Positions 1 to 11,660 of a DNA stretch of 64,000 bases are shown here, piece after piece. Within the stretch, counting starts at the first letter, position 1. Each line of letters starts with the position of its first letter. Below the pieces are notes generated by a model. That model was not told the origin of the DNA, did not search any database, and was given only the letters and a program-made list of their open reading frames with translations. The translations under genes were made by a program, and so were the position numbers. Source of the DNA: Branchiostoma floridae (Eukaryota > Chordata > Leptocardii > Amphioxiformes > Branchiostomatidae). The stretch lies in the NCBI RefSeq assembly GCF_000003815.2, contig NC_049979.1, positions 26,140,642-26,204,641 of the forward strand, in the 5' to 3' direction.

Positions 1-324
1 TTAGGGCACAACCCACCGTATGTGCAAATACGTGCTGTCTACGTGCCAAAACGTGGGCAATCTTTTGGGATCTGTAAGTGGTAAGTACCGCCTCCGTACG
101 AACTCGTACGGAATCCGTCGAATTTTGGAGCACGCGGACGCGCCATAAACTTTACGTGCAGGCAAAACTTTGTGTGCCATCGGCCTGCGGATTCGCCCCC
201 CCCCGTACGTGTCAGTACGGGCGACGCGCCTGCCCTGAAAGTTTTCAAAAATACGTGGCGGACGTGGCCTCCAAAAAAAAAAAAACGTACCGACAAATTG
301 CACGTACGGCGGGTTGTGCCCTTA
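1..324. mobile_element. MITE with terminal inverted repeats, PIF/Harbinger-like
   Basis: Positions 4-28 (GGGCACAACCCACCGTATG...) are the reverse complement, with few mismatches, of 297-321 (...CGGCGGGTTGTGCCC). Both ends are flanked by TTA (1-3 and 322-324), a 3-bp target-site duplication typical of PIF/Harbinger elements. The 318-bp interior is rich in CGTAC motifs and has no coding capacity. It lies directly upstream of a polycystin exon acceptor, so it is intronic in the upstream paralogue. Confidence 0.75.
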
Positions 325-358
325 GATTAAGGGTGACATAGGACTTGCTCTCTTGTAG

Positions 359-537
359 TTTCGTCATAGCGGTGGTGATGATCCTGGCCAACATGTTCCT
401 GGGCATACTGGACGAACAATTCGCTACATCAAAGAACAACCCGAACGGTCCTGGCGGGGATAGTGACATGGGCGAGTTTATGGTGGACAGGGTCCTGCAG
501 TATTTCGGGATAGGGACCAGATCCGTGCGTCCAAGAG
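359..537 (+). CDS. Upstream polycystin-1-like paralogue, penultimate exon (last TM helix and tail)
   Basis: The acceptor is tcttgtag|TTTCGT and the donor is CCAAGAG|gtacaa. The exon encodes FVIAVVMILANMFLGILDEQ followed by a G/D/N-rich tail. It matches the corresponding exon of the complete gene (40020-40198) at all but about five residues, and with the same splice phases (in 2, out 1). This is the end of a tandem paralogue whose earlier exons lie before the window. It contains the final S6-like membrane helix of the polycystin channel domain and the proximal cytoplasmic tail. Confidence 0.88.
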
Positions 538-721
538 GTACAAAACAACACTGTTCTAGAAGTCTATCAATAGTGTAATAGTAAAATCCTTTGGCTATGT
601 TGATTGGATTATAAGAATGGCATGTTCTAGGAACACAGAATAATCGATTTCTTCAATTTTGTTCTTTTACATCATTTGAATTGTGTATAGATTTTACTGA
701 TTAGACTTTTTTCAACTCCAG

Positions 722-819
722 AAAATAAGGAGACCTATGAAGAGCAGGATACAGCCGAACACTTGCAGGAGTTGGAGGGTAAACTGGACCTGGTTCTGAA
801 GAAGATAAACTCACTTTAG
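722..819 (+). CDS. Upstream polycystin-1-like paralogue, last coding exon
   Basis: The acceptor is caactccag|AAAATAAGG and the stop is TAG at 817-819. The encoded tail ends ELEGKLDLVLKKINSL, a charged heptad-like segment that corresponds to ELECKLDLVLKKINLL in the downstream gene. The acceptor sits six bases later than in the downstream copy, so the N-terminus of this exon is two codons shorter. Homology with the downstream copy continues into the 3' UTR (GTC/GACAGGAGTCAAGCA). A polyadenylation signal AATAAA lies at 1198-1203. Confidence 0.85.
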
Positions 820-3800
820 TTCACATCAGAGTCGACAGGAGTCAAGCAAGAGTATCAGATCGAACCTCATTATTAGGACATTAAATGATTGAATATGTGT
901 AAAGATATACAAATGTGCGTAAGTATAACCTGGTAGCCAGCCTACTGTGGCTTGGCAAGGCTCTATCCTGGGCCGATGAAGCGGCAAATTTAACTCTTAC
1001 GGCTTTTTAAAGCTACTCTTTCGCACCCTACAGGAGTTTAAGAACTTCTTCCGGGTCACGAAAGAATTGCACGGCGGCAGAGAGCTTCGTTGGCCCGGAG
1101 AGATGATGCCCAAGTCATGATAGCCTGGATGCCGTTTTGTAACAAATATGATTTATAAAGTGAATGTGTTTTCTATTGTTGGAAGAGAACAATGTATAAT
1201 AAAATAAATTTGAAGATTTAAGCTGACGTACATGTATCTGTAACGTTGCATGCTATATTTATAACATTAAGTAAAACAACTATGTGTTGTATATAGTGTA
1301 TGCAATTCAATAACCTACCATGTTACAAAACGACAAAAAATGTATTTTTCTTACACGTCTTCTCTCTCATCTTACCTTATCAGGTTTCGCCTGCAAAATA
1401 ATGAGCACAATGACATGGTTTGGGTACATATTCATGAAAGTCGTTATGCCTTTAATTATGGTTTATAATTTGAGTTCTGCAACACATTCTTGGTGAGGCG
1501 ATGAACTTCTTGATCACATTCTTGTGTGACATATTCTTCCATGTTTCTATATGTTGTAAGTAAAACGTTTTGATGATGGTGATATATATGTATATGCATG
1601 TGTGTGTATACTGTATAGACAAATGTATGTGTATTTATAACAAATGGAAAACATGATGGAAAATAATAAAAGCATGAATAGCATATTCTTAGTGTTGGTA
1701 ATCTTTACTGATAATATAATTACGTTTTGTGATTCAGCAAATATCTCCTATGTAGCAAAAGCTTTATTGAAGTCGTGGCAACATTTAAAAATCACTTATT
1801 TCTTACGATGATATCGTAGTGAGGACACAGACTAATAAAGCGCATTTTAACAATATCAGACTTATGCAACTTTGAGTACACTCTAATAACTATCATAAAT
1901 TCATCGCACACCCTTTTTCTTTCAAATTCCCGGTAACTGTTAATACGTAGAAACAAGAGTTCCTAGACCTCATAACTGCATGAAATATTCGGTTTTTGTA
2001 AATTTCCTGTTTTATCTTGTCTGAGTGATTATGCAAATATGGCTGATTATGCAAATATGGCTGCAAATCTATTCTAAATGATGGTCTTCTCTACCAAACT
2101 TATGGAATACATAGTACCCACACTACCAGAAAGATTGTTCCTTTGGCAGAATTAGATCTTATAATGAATTATAAAAATGACACATTTACATTCAAATTCC
2201 AGAGCAAGCAACGTGAGGGCCAACATTGACTCTGACCCTCATCTTTTCAAAACCTATCCAAATACTCTATAATAACAATAAATACAAAGGTTCGTAAGTC
2301 TCACTGACGACAAATATTCAAAAACATAAACCAGACACACCACTCTTCATAAATAGCATGGCCCACTGTAGGATGGTAATGTAACCTGGCCCTTATGTAG
2401 CCAGCCCCCACTTGCTGTAGCCCTGAGGAGCAGCAGAAACCTTCCTAAGGAGACTGTTTATGCACCTCTGTATGCATAAACTTCTGTTAACAATTAAAAC
2501 CAAGCAGAGGTTCGAAATTCCCCCAAAGCACGCAAAAGTCAACCTGCAGTACCGTGTTCAAAGTCAAGGAGGCCCAAACCTGGCCGTCAGGCGACCACCA
2601 CCAACCCATGTATCAATTATCAACGCAACCGCACGCTGCGTTCTGGAGATATATCGCCAGAAACGCATCAAAACACATGGGCACACGAAAGTGGAGAGTA
2701 ATCCTGCATTTCATGCAGGCAATAACATAGTCAGTCACATATGCTAAATGCGAGCAGCCCGGCTACGTACGGTTACGTAAAATAGTCCATGTAGGACATC
2801 ACGAAACAAGAGTTTGGGGACCACTTATTCTACATACATACAAAATACATACATGCATACAAACGATACCCAAAACATAAACTTCTTGGCGAAGGTGATA
2901 AATATCGTCGTTCCTATGTTCTGTTATGCTCCTTTGAAGATTTTGAAAATCCATATCATAATATGTCCAGGTCAAAGCAGTACCAAGGTAACATACAATC
3001 GACCTTGACCTTTGTCTTCCCAACGCACACCTACATATCAAATAGTATCGTAATCCATCAAGAGGTTCTTGAGTTATGCTGACTATAAAAATCTGGAAAC
3101 GCACACAAACACACACAAACACACACACACACACGCAAATTAAACGTGGCTTGGCACTTGGGGCTTCGATACCAGTAGCGATGGAAACGGTTCACTGTCC
3201 ACAGACACTCTACATCTGCTGGTCACGATCTTTAAATTTACCATCAGATTCTCCAAGACAAGTGAAATAGACGAAAAACATAGTTCTTTTCCGAGCTTGC
3301 GAAGGACAGAAGCCGATTTTTCAGCTCCATAGAGCCATTTTGCCCATCTGTTGTGACAAATTTTTATCAACACTGAGTTACGTTTACGTCTAATAAATTC
3401 ATTTTACTTTACAAGTTGTTCTATTGTGAATGCTCCAGTTTTTAGTGTTCATGCAAACTCCTTTTAACATTACTGTTTTCCCTTGACGTCAACGATTGTG
3501 TCCGATGTCACGAGGTCAAAGTCTTTGACAAAGGGAAAAAGTACTTCGGCAAAATTACTACACTTTGTAGCATAAAATATTCATCTTGTAATAGTGGGCA
3601 ATTTGCTTGCACACTTAAGGGAAGCAATTTACATCAATTTCTAGAACTCCCTGTGAAGACAATTTCTATGTTTCAACTTAAAGTCGATATTAAATCATCT
3701 TTGCAGAGTTGAGGACAAAAGTTTTTTCATATTTTTGATGTTCCGTCTTTGTTGTGGCTCAAATAGGCCCCAATTTTTGAATTACCTCTTTTGACATCAC

Positions 3801-3870
3801 ACAATGTCGGAGATCTGGGTAAGAGTACGAGGTAAGTGCAGAAAAACTCTTTTCCAAATGCTGAGTGCCA
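820..3870. other. 3' UTR then AT-rich intergenic sequence
   Basis: The first roughly 390 bases look like the 3' UTR of the upstream polycystin paralogue, with a candidate poly(A) signal AATAAA at 1198. Beyond that I see no exon-like ORF. There is a short (CA)n run near 3105-3135. Small ORFs in this stretch have no recognisable protein signature. Confidence 0.5.
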
Positions 3871-3873
3871 ATA

Positions 3874-4100
3874 CCCCCTTTCCACTAGGACGGCGCTCTC
3901 TCTGCGACCTAAAATGTTACAGATCGCTCAACGAATTGTATAGAAAAGAAACAATTCTTTTTACACTTTGTGTGTTTTGTTGTCTTCTCAGTCACACTTT
4001 TATATGCTGTATGATATACCCAGTATGAAATTGAAGTTACACATATCCTATTTAGGTCGCAGTGATAGAGCATCGCTATCACCGTCTAGTGGAAAGGGGC
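3874..4100. mobile_element. MITE, CCCCTTTCCACTAG family, copy 1
   Basis: The left end CCCCCTTTCCACTAGGACGG (3874) and the right end CCGTCTAGTGGAAAGGGG (4082-4099) are inverted repeats. The interior, with CTCTGCGACCTA and a mirrored TAGGTCGCAG, is about the same as the copy at 30554-30795. It is non-coding. Confidence 0.7.
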
Positions 4101-4544
4101 CAAAGCAGAGAAACCAGCATGTACAGCATTTTCAAGTCTTTGGTATGACAAAAAGGCAACATGAAAATTCTGGCCACTTAGTCATTGCACCGGTCGAAGA
4201 AAAGGTAACTACGCAACAATATTTCTACTTTAAAAAATTAAACCTCAATATCTATGGCCCAAAGTTTGAAGTAGGTACCCTGCATATTGTGTTGTGGAGT
4301 GCAAAAACAAAGTAGTTGTTGCTATAAAATGCTTCGCCAGTAAACGTTTCATAACACGCACTTTGACAATCAAAGAAGTTTGACAGGAAAAAGGCAACTA
4401 TTTCTAGTTCCTCGTTTGTCACGAAATCTAAATTGCACCATGTTGAAAGTGGGCAATCCAGATGTAACTAGTTTGTCATACATGGTTTTCCATTCTTAAC
4501 AACCTGACATGCATGACACTACATTTCTATCAAGATGTTTCACA

Positions 4545-4826
4545 ACATCATCATCATCATTCATCCTCGTGTGAGGTGGAGCAGACGAAGTTAGTCCTCC
4601 AGAACTGCTTGTCCTTCATCGCAAAGAGTAGTCCTTGCCCTTTCAGCCCCGTTTCGACCTCAATGAGTTTCTTAAGAGTTGTGCTTGGGCGACCGACCCT
4701 TCTCCTAGTGTCGGGGGACCAAAACAAGAGTCTTCCAGCTGGTTCATTGCCTCGAGCTACATGACCCACAAGGCACAGTCGATGCAGCTTCCCTTTTGTA
4801 GAGAACTTAATTTGGTAGTGATCCAT
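4545..4826 (-). pseudogene. Non-LTR retrotransposon reverse transcriptase, C-terminal fragment
   Basis: On the minus strand the peptide reads HRLCLVGHVARGNEPAGRLL, then RRRVGRPSTTLKKLIE and AMKDKQFWR. This is the GHV-R...GRP..T...W signature found after the reverse transcriptase domain of RTE/BovB- and CR1-type LINEs. The ORF ends just before an (ATG)n tract (minus strand, 4548-4562), a typical 3' tail for such elements. No upstream RT motifs are present, so it is a 5'-truncated dead copy. Confidence 0.6.
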
Positions 4827-5279
4827 ACAACTGTTTGTTTGTAGTATGTTTCCACCTTGGACTGTTGTAGACTACACGAAGCATCCTCGTATATGTGCCT
4901 TTGAGTTTTTGGGATTGTGACCTAGTCATAAGCTGATTCATCTGAGACTAATATGTCACCCTTTTTGAAAGGTTACAATTTTCTCATGCAATGGTTAGAT
5001 AGTGCTCATGTTCAAAATGGTACATAATTTATTTGAGCTTACGACATGTTCTTGTCTGTGACTTGCTGCAAACCAGCGACGTGGAACTTATTTGGGATGG
5101 GTACTTTAATCGACAAAATACAGTATCATATTCTGGAACGGAATATGCAGAATGAATGACTTCTAAGGCTTTTGTACCGAGAGAGCGAAGATTGTTATCA
5201 ATTTTGTTACGTTATTACAATCGCTACTTTATACGGTAGTCCTTCAAAAAGTAATGCCATTGGTTTTACAACAGGCTAT

Positions 5280-8200
5280 TTTTTTCATCTGATGAGTTGG
5301 AATTTGGCATAATGGTAAAGACATATATCCTCCTGAGAGGGGGTGAAAGCCTGACTAAAATCGCGCTCCTAGCGGGCGTCCTTACAGTTGCGGAGGGGGT
5401 CATTAACCCCAGCCAGGTAATAGGTTGTGTAAACACAGGCTAGAGGGCTGTGCTAGCGACCTTCACATATAGTTGCTTGATTACGACTTCGCAGCAATCA
5501 TTCATCAATATCGGACAAAATGGCAAGTCTTATCACGCAACGGGTTGTTTTTGAACTGCTCTTGACGTCATAAGCAAAAGATTATGCATGCATTTGGTGT
5601 ATAAGGACACGCCCCTCACGATAAAAACGCCGTATAAAAATACACCAACTCACCGTCTGGTTTCATCGGACTGCTTGCTGTCAGGAAAGGTGGAAGCAAG
5701 TTGGCTTACGTCTAAACAAGGTGAGGGTTTTCATCCATTTTCATCAGTCGATATGCTTTGCAGATGCTTTTATAAACACAGACCCTATTTCACGTCAGTA
5801 GAACTGTTAAACTAGTTCAGTTCAGTTCAGTTTATCCTCGTAAACTAGTAGTTGTAGTAATTTATTGAGATATCATTTAGGGGCTAATCTTGAGGGGTTC
5901 ATAAATACATATATACATACATACACACACACACACACAAAGACTGTTACACAGATCAAAGCAATCCCAATGCCATGTTCTATCATAAATTACACATAGA
6001 AAATCTAGAATCTTTCGTTTTTAACTGTCTTCATAACTCTACCCGTTAACTGTTTTAAATAAGTGTTCAAAGCATGACGTGTATATGAACGTTCTCATTT
6101 CACTGTTATTTTTTGGTTTAGAAATTATGCATTGATGAGTATGCATGGCTCTCAGGAACTGGTGCAAATTGTTTACTGATGTCCTTCCGCTCAACTATGT
6201 CAACAATTTTAAGAAATAGTTTTAAAGTACTTACACTTATTCTCACACTAAATTTTTTACTAGCAACCAGCCTAAATCAGAATAGTTAGAACTGATTTGT
6301 AAACGTCATATGTATACACATGAAGAGACTGACATTTCAAATACGAAAGAGTGCATCAAGTGCCGTGCAAAACAATAAAAAATATTCGATGGTAGCGATG
6401 GTGATTTTAATGCTCAAAGATTCGTCTGCACATTTTCGGTGGAGTTTAAGGCTAACGGTTCACCTTTATCCGAGGCGTACCCTAAATCTGTTAAAAATAT
6501 TAAATATAAAAAAATGTACATATCAATCATTGTCGATGGACGGTGGTTTCAAACTGCAATATCTTGAGAACGTTGCAGATTGAAATCACCGTCGACTAGA
6601 TACCCCAATGTGCATGTTTTGATAAACAGTGGATATAGGTAACCCCGCGAATAAAGGTGAACTAGCGTAACATCACAATAATTGTACCAATTTTGCTTCT
6701 CTTATCCAATGTTGACACATTCTTGATGCTTTCTAATGGTGCTGATGAAGTTAACATTCTTGCATGTTTACAGTATTCTTTTTCAATAAAAATTGCAATT
6801 TATTCACTTTTCTAAAGCCTCGCGATGGAGAACTATTTTAGCAAGAGTAGTTTGCTACAAATAGAGTCCATTCAAAGTTACTGAGAGGGTTTTCATTATC
6901 AGCATTTACAAATGTTTTCAATCATTTGCTATTATTTTTCTAAAAGATCTGATCCTTTGGAAACGTTATTTCAATTAAATATTTCCCGGTTGTGTAAACG
7001 TTTTAAAATATTCATAATGTGAAATATGATATTAGCAATGAATTCTAAAGAATGGTAACACCATTCACACATTCTTGCGTAGTATGGCTGGATGCCATGC
7101 ATCAATGGGTTACTAGTGTCCAGCAGTGAATCATCATCATTATCATCTAAAAATATACATAGCAGAAAATAAGGCTTTCTTCAATGGCGACAAAACCCGA
7201 ATCAATCATTTGGAAAATGTTGGAAATACGTATAAACATTCTAAAAGTGAAAAAAATTACATAGATGTTTGAAAATAATTGTAAAAAAGATACTTCTGTT
7301 CGGTCACTTTCAAGCATTTTCCAAAATAGTATAAGGAATTGAATTAGATTAAATTTTTACATTCAATTTTATATTATTCTCTTATTCAAAGCAACTTAAA
7401 TGTAAAACATAAAAAAAACTCTGGAATTTGGAATGGAATCTACAGCTAAATTAAAGGAAAATACACACAGATACACACAATACATGTACACATACATGTA
7501 TACATACACATACTTACACACAGATACAAATACACACACAAATTTCAACTCATTTAATAATAAACTAGAAAGGCCGACATTTGCTTAAGAGCAAATACAG
7601 CATATTTCAGCCATACCCCTTCCCACGCAACATTGGACTGTTCCAAATCACCCCTGCGCAAAAATGGAACATCCTCTTAACAGTACATTATCCCCCAAAG
7701 TGGACTGGTATTGTGAATTGATTCCAGGTAAAGACAGAGCTTGCTTCTATTTTTCAGAAAATGACAATAATCACACCTTCCATTCAGAAAATTTTCATCA
7801 TGACTGAAAATTGTTGAATGACTTCATGTAATGTCATTAACAATTTGCAGTACGATAACTAGGTGTAAGTTTAAAAAAGTATAAGCTCCTTGTGATGTGG
7901 GTACATTTATTATTGCAGTGAACTTTTTTTATTCAAGTAGGGCATACGATTTAATAATTATCAAGCAGGTGCAGGTACTGTAGGAGCGTTTGTCTTCTTC
8001 AAGCTGTAAAACTGTTAAACTGTTTTACTTTGTATGCAATCAGCCATCGAGCCTATTCTTATTTTAGTTTAACAACTCAGTCCTGCCAGACCCGGAAGAT
8101 ACGATTGAACCTTGTTCGAGGATTTATTTTCGTCTGTCTGGTCAGTCTGTTCATACCCTGGCGCTGAGAGTGTTTTATTGGGCTGAAACTCTGGTAGTTT

Positions 8201-8860
8201 AAAGTTACTTACAATTTAAATGTTCAAAGTTTATGTCAAACAACAACAGGAACACATACATTTGCTCTGGAGAAAATACAGCAGTTTTCGCAAGTTCCAG
8301 TCCAGTGATAGAAATGTGGCCACTATAGACAGGTGGTCACTATAGAGAAAAATGCTGATCTATTGACTAGGAGCCATACGTTACACATGATTTCAGTACA
8401 CTGATCGTTAATCATATAAACATTGCACAGGTAAGCCAATTGTTTAGATGTACAATTAAGTTCAAATAATTCTGAAGAGAAATATTGATGAGAAAATAAT
8501 CATTCTCGCCACTGTCTAACTTATAATTACGTATCAAAACTAAACGCAGATTTTCTAACTAACGCACCTTTCGCCGACTTCATCAAAGGACCGCCGGCTA
8601 TCAATCAAACACGGCTGTTGATTAGACTTAGAGTTTCAAACAGTCATGTGCTGTGTGCCAGATGACAGCGAACTTCATGCTACGTGATGTTTTACATTGC
8701 TTGGACCTTCTTTCCTACAGCGGGGCTTCTACAAAATATTTAGACTGTAACACTGAGTCCCACATGTTTTATAGAATAGAATTTGACGCAGAACAGCGTT
8801 TTTTGCTGGGTATTTTTCTTGAAACATGTCCGTGGGAATATCAGCGAGGCGGCGACGTAG
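5280..8860. other. Intergenic, no gene seen
   Basis: This stretch is AT-rich, with (CA)n tracts near 5925-5938 and 7470-7545. A dispersed repeat at about 6425-6670 carries the motif GACGGTGGTTTCAAACTGCA and a TTTATCC box, and shares these with repeats near 11400 and 14600-14990. No ORF here has a recognisable domain. Confidence 0.45.
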
Positions 8861-8867
8861 GGATATC

Positions 8868-10735
8868 AGACCGTCAACAAAAGTTGCACGGCGGCTAACG
8901 GCGCAGCGAACATACTAGCGCTATAGATAAGCGCTTCAACTAAGGATGGCAACCCGTACAATATTTTTGTATACTGTTGAGCTAAGTAAAGTTTGTTGTT
9001 TATGAGGTTTTAGTTGTCTTTGAAGCTTTGACCCGAAATATTTTAAAGTCAAACTGCTGAAGAGAAGTAAGTGACTGCTACGATTATCGTAGATATGGCC
9101 CTAAAAAAACTGATAAAAGAAGCCTTCTCAATAGTCTAAAATGCAAGAGCTTCCAGGGGGGCTTCGCCCACCTGGGTCCCCCCCACAGTGGCCCTGCCCC
9201 TGGACCCCGCCAGGGACATTCGGCGGCCCCCGGACCCCTGTCCGACGCTTTGAAAAAATCCTGGCGAGAAGTCTGTACGGCCTGAGTCTTCAAGTCAACG
9301 TATTGTGTGGTCCCGCTTATGAATATTAATTAGCCTTCGCTTTCCTCTTCGCTGATTGGCTGAACCATTAATTGAATTAACTCTTCCTGCCGGCTAGACG
9401 CAGGTGCAGATGTCGGCTCTGTGGGGTGAACGTCCGAAAGGTCATGGCATGGAGAACGAAAGAAAACCAATTTCCCCTAAAAAAAAGTGCTGTAATTAAG
9501 CCTTTTACAGTACTTTATGCCAAAAATTTTACTTGGATAATTTTACCAACTATCTTATGCCTATCTAGACCACATGTTACTCATACCAGGGTACAGGGGT
9601 GCAAAATATACCGTTATAAGACCGTCAACAACAGTCGCACGGAGCTAACAGCGCAGCGAAAATACCATCGCTAGCGTTTCAACTTCGGATAACAAGTTAT
9701 AAGTACTGTTGAACTCAGTAACGTTAAAGTTTGTTTTTAGTTGCCTTTGACGGTTTGACCTGAAATAGTGTTACGCTAAACTCCTGAAGAGAAGTTAAGT
9801 GACTGCTGCGATTATCATAGATATGCCCCTAAGAACTGATACAATATAAAGCCTTCTGAATAGTCTAAAATGCGAGAGCCTTAGGCGGGCTTCGCTCCCC
9901 CTGGCGGGAACACTGCTATATACGGGATCATGAGGCCCCGCTTATGAATATTAATTAGCCTTTGGCCTCCTCTTCGCTGATTGGCTAGGTCTTTGATTCA
10001 ATTAACTCTACGGCTGACGTGCACAGGTGTGGCTCTGTGCGAGGTCACGGAAGGTCACGTCAGAAGGCCAAAAGAAAACAAATTTCCCCTCAGAAAAGTG
10101 CCAAAATTAATCATTTTAAAGTTGTTTATGTCAAAAATTTTACTTGAATCTTGTTACCAAGTATCTAATGCCTATCTATACCAAATTTCGGGTCATTTAA
10201 TTGTAATACCAGGATACAGGAGCCAAAAGTGTCCTTTTTTGGTCAAAAATTGGCCAAAAATCGCAAAAATAAGCATTTTGTTGCACTGTACACCAAAAGT
10301 GTTATTGAATTTATATGAAGGGATTTTTAAGGCACATCTGTGTCAAATTTCAGCTCATTCGGTTGCAATACCAAGGTACAGGAGCCAAAAGTGTCCTTTT
10401 TTGGTCAAAAATTGGTAAAAAAAATCGCAAAAATAAGCATTTTGTTGTACTGTACACCAAAAGTGTTATTGAATTTATATGGGGGCATTATCAAGGCACA
10501 TCTCTGTCAAATTTCAGCTCATTTGGTTGTAATACCAGGGTACAGGGGCCAAAAGTGTCCTTTTTTGGTCAAAAATTGGTCAAAAAATCGCAAAAATAAG
10601 CATTTTGTTGTACTGTACACCAAAAGTGTTATCGAATTTATATGGGAGCATTATCAAGGCACATCTCTGTCAAATTTCAGCTCATTTGGTTGTAATACCA
10701 GGGTACAGGGGCCAAAATATACAGTTTTGGTCTAG
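8868..10735. repeat. Diverged tandem duplication followed by ~165-bp subrepeats
   Basis: The segment starting AGACCGTCAACAA at 8868 recurs at 9619, with the same order of landmarks in both copies (GGCTTCGC box, CGCTTATGAATATTAATTAG, AATTTCCCCT). Copy 2 runs into three to four tandem units of about 165 bp (10200-10735) built on GCCAAAAGTGTCCTTTTTTG and TCAAATTTCAGCTCATT. The tract ends near a (GAAA)n run at 10893-10910. Overlapping ORFs are a by-product of the repetition. Confidence 0.75.
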
Positions 10736-11339
10736 AATTGACCAAAAAATCTCAATAAAATCATTTTAGAGGCAGATATGAAAAAACTGAGAAAAAAGCA
10801 TCAAGGTATTGGCCCATTCTACCCCTGTGCCAAATTTCAGGTCATTCGGTCCCGGAACGGCGGAGATGAATCACTTTGAAGATTTGACAGGAGAAAGAAA
10901 GAAAGAAAGAAACATTACGAATACAATATATTTCACCATACTATGTATGGCTGAAATATAAAAATGGGCCTGTGATAAGACCAGTGTCTCTATTTTCTGA
11001 AACACCAAAGTATACCTGTGAGTGTGTGTAGGTGTGTGCGTGTGTACACACGCACATAACATCACATATGTACACGCACACATACACACAGACGCACACA
11101 TGTACACACATATACCTCAATTCCACTTGCACACCCACATACACACTTACAGTCACACTCTCATGGGCTAACATATACATCCTTCCTAGTCCACAACTAG
11201 AGGTGTCTGTACCTGTAAGTTGAATTGAATTCGCTGTGAAGACAAAGAAGAATTCATAATACCACTGCAAAGTATACTGTCTACTCATTGCTATAAACAA
11301 TATAAGAACGATTTCTACATGTTCATTTATAGTTCATAT

Positions 11340-11540
11340 TTATCAGCGCGGTAACCTTTATCTGTTCCAAAAAAGCAGGGTGTCAAGTCGACAGGAGGCT
11401 GTTTTTAAATTTCAATGTTTTCAAAATGTCTCAGTTTGAAACCGCCGTCCGTTGACTTGATATACCTTAATACATTGCTTCTGAAAACATCGGATTTAGG
11501 TTACTTCGAGGATAAAGGTGAACTGGAGTCACAGTAAAAT
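11340..11540. repeat. Dispersed TTTATCC/GACTTGA repeat just upstream of the gene start
   Basis: The segment contains GGTAACCTTTATC, AGTTTGAAACCGCCGTCCGT and GGATAAAGGTGAACTGGAGT. The same motif set occurs near 6425-6670 and 14600-14990. It ends about 30 bases before the start codon of the polycystin gene, so it would lie in the 5' UTR or promoter. Confidence 0.5.
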
Positions 11541-11566
11541 GATACCGCAATAGCAGGATCACAAGA

Positions 11567-11660
11567 ATGAAGACCGTGATCTTGTCCGCCATCTTGTTTC
11601 TGATGAGTGGGGTAGATGTTGGCATAGGTTCTACGACTCCAGCACCGACTTCAACTCCAT
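11567..11660 (+). CDS. Polycystin gene exon 1: start and signal peptide
   Basis: ATG at 11567 opens MKTVILSAILFLMSGVDVG, a basic residue followed by a hydrophobic core typical of a signal peptide, then a Thr/Pro-rich linker. The donor is CTCCAT|gtaagt. Splicing to exon 2 completes a Cys codon. Confidence 0.78.

Noticed and set aside
10871-11300. ORFs across the GT/CA tract
   Set aside because: Val/Cys-rich translation of simple repeats, without splice or domain support.
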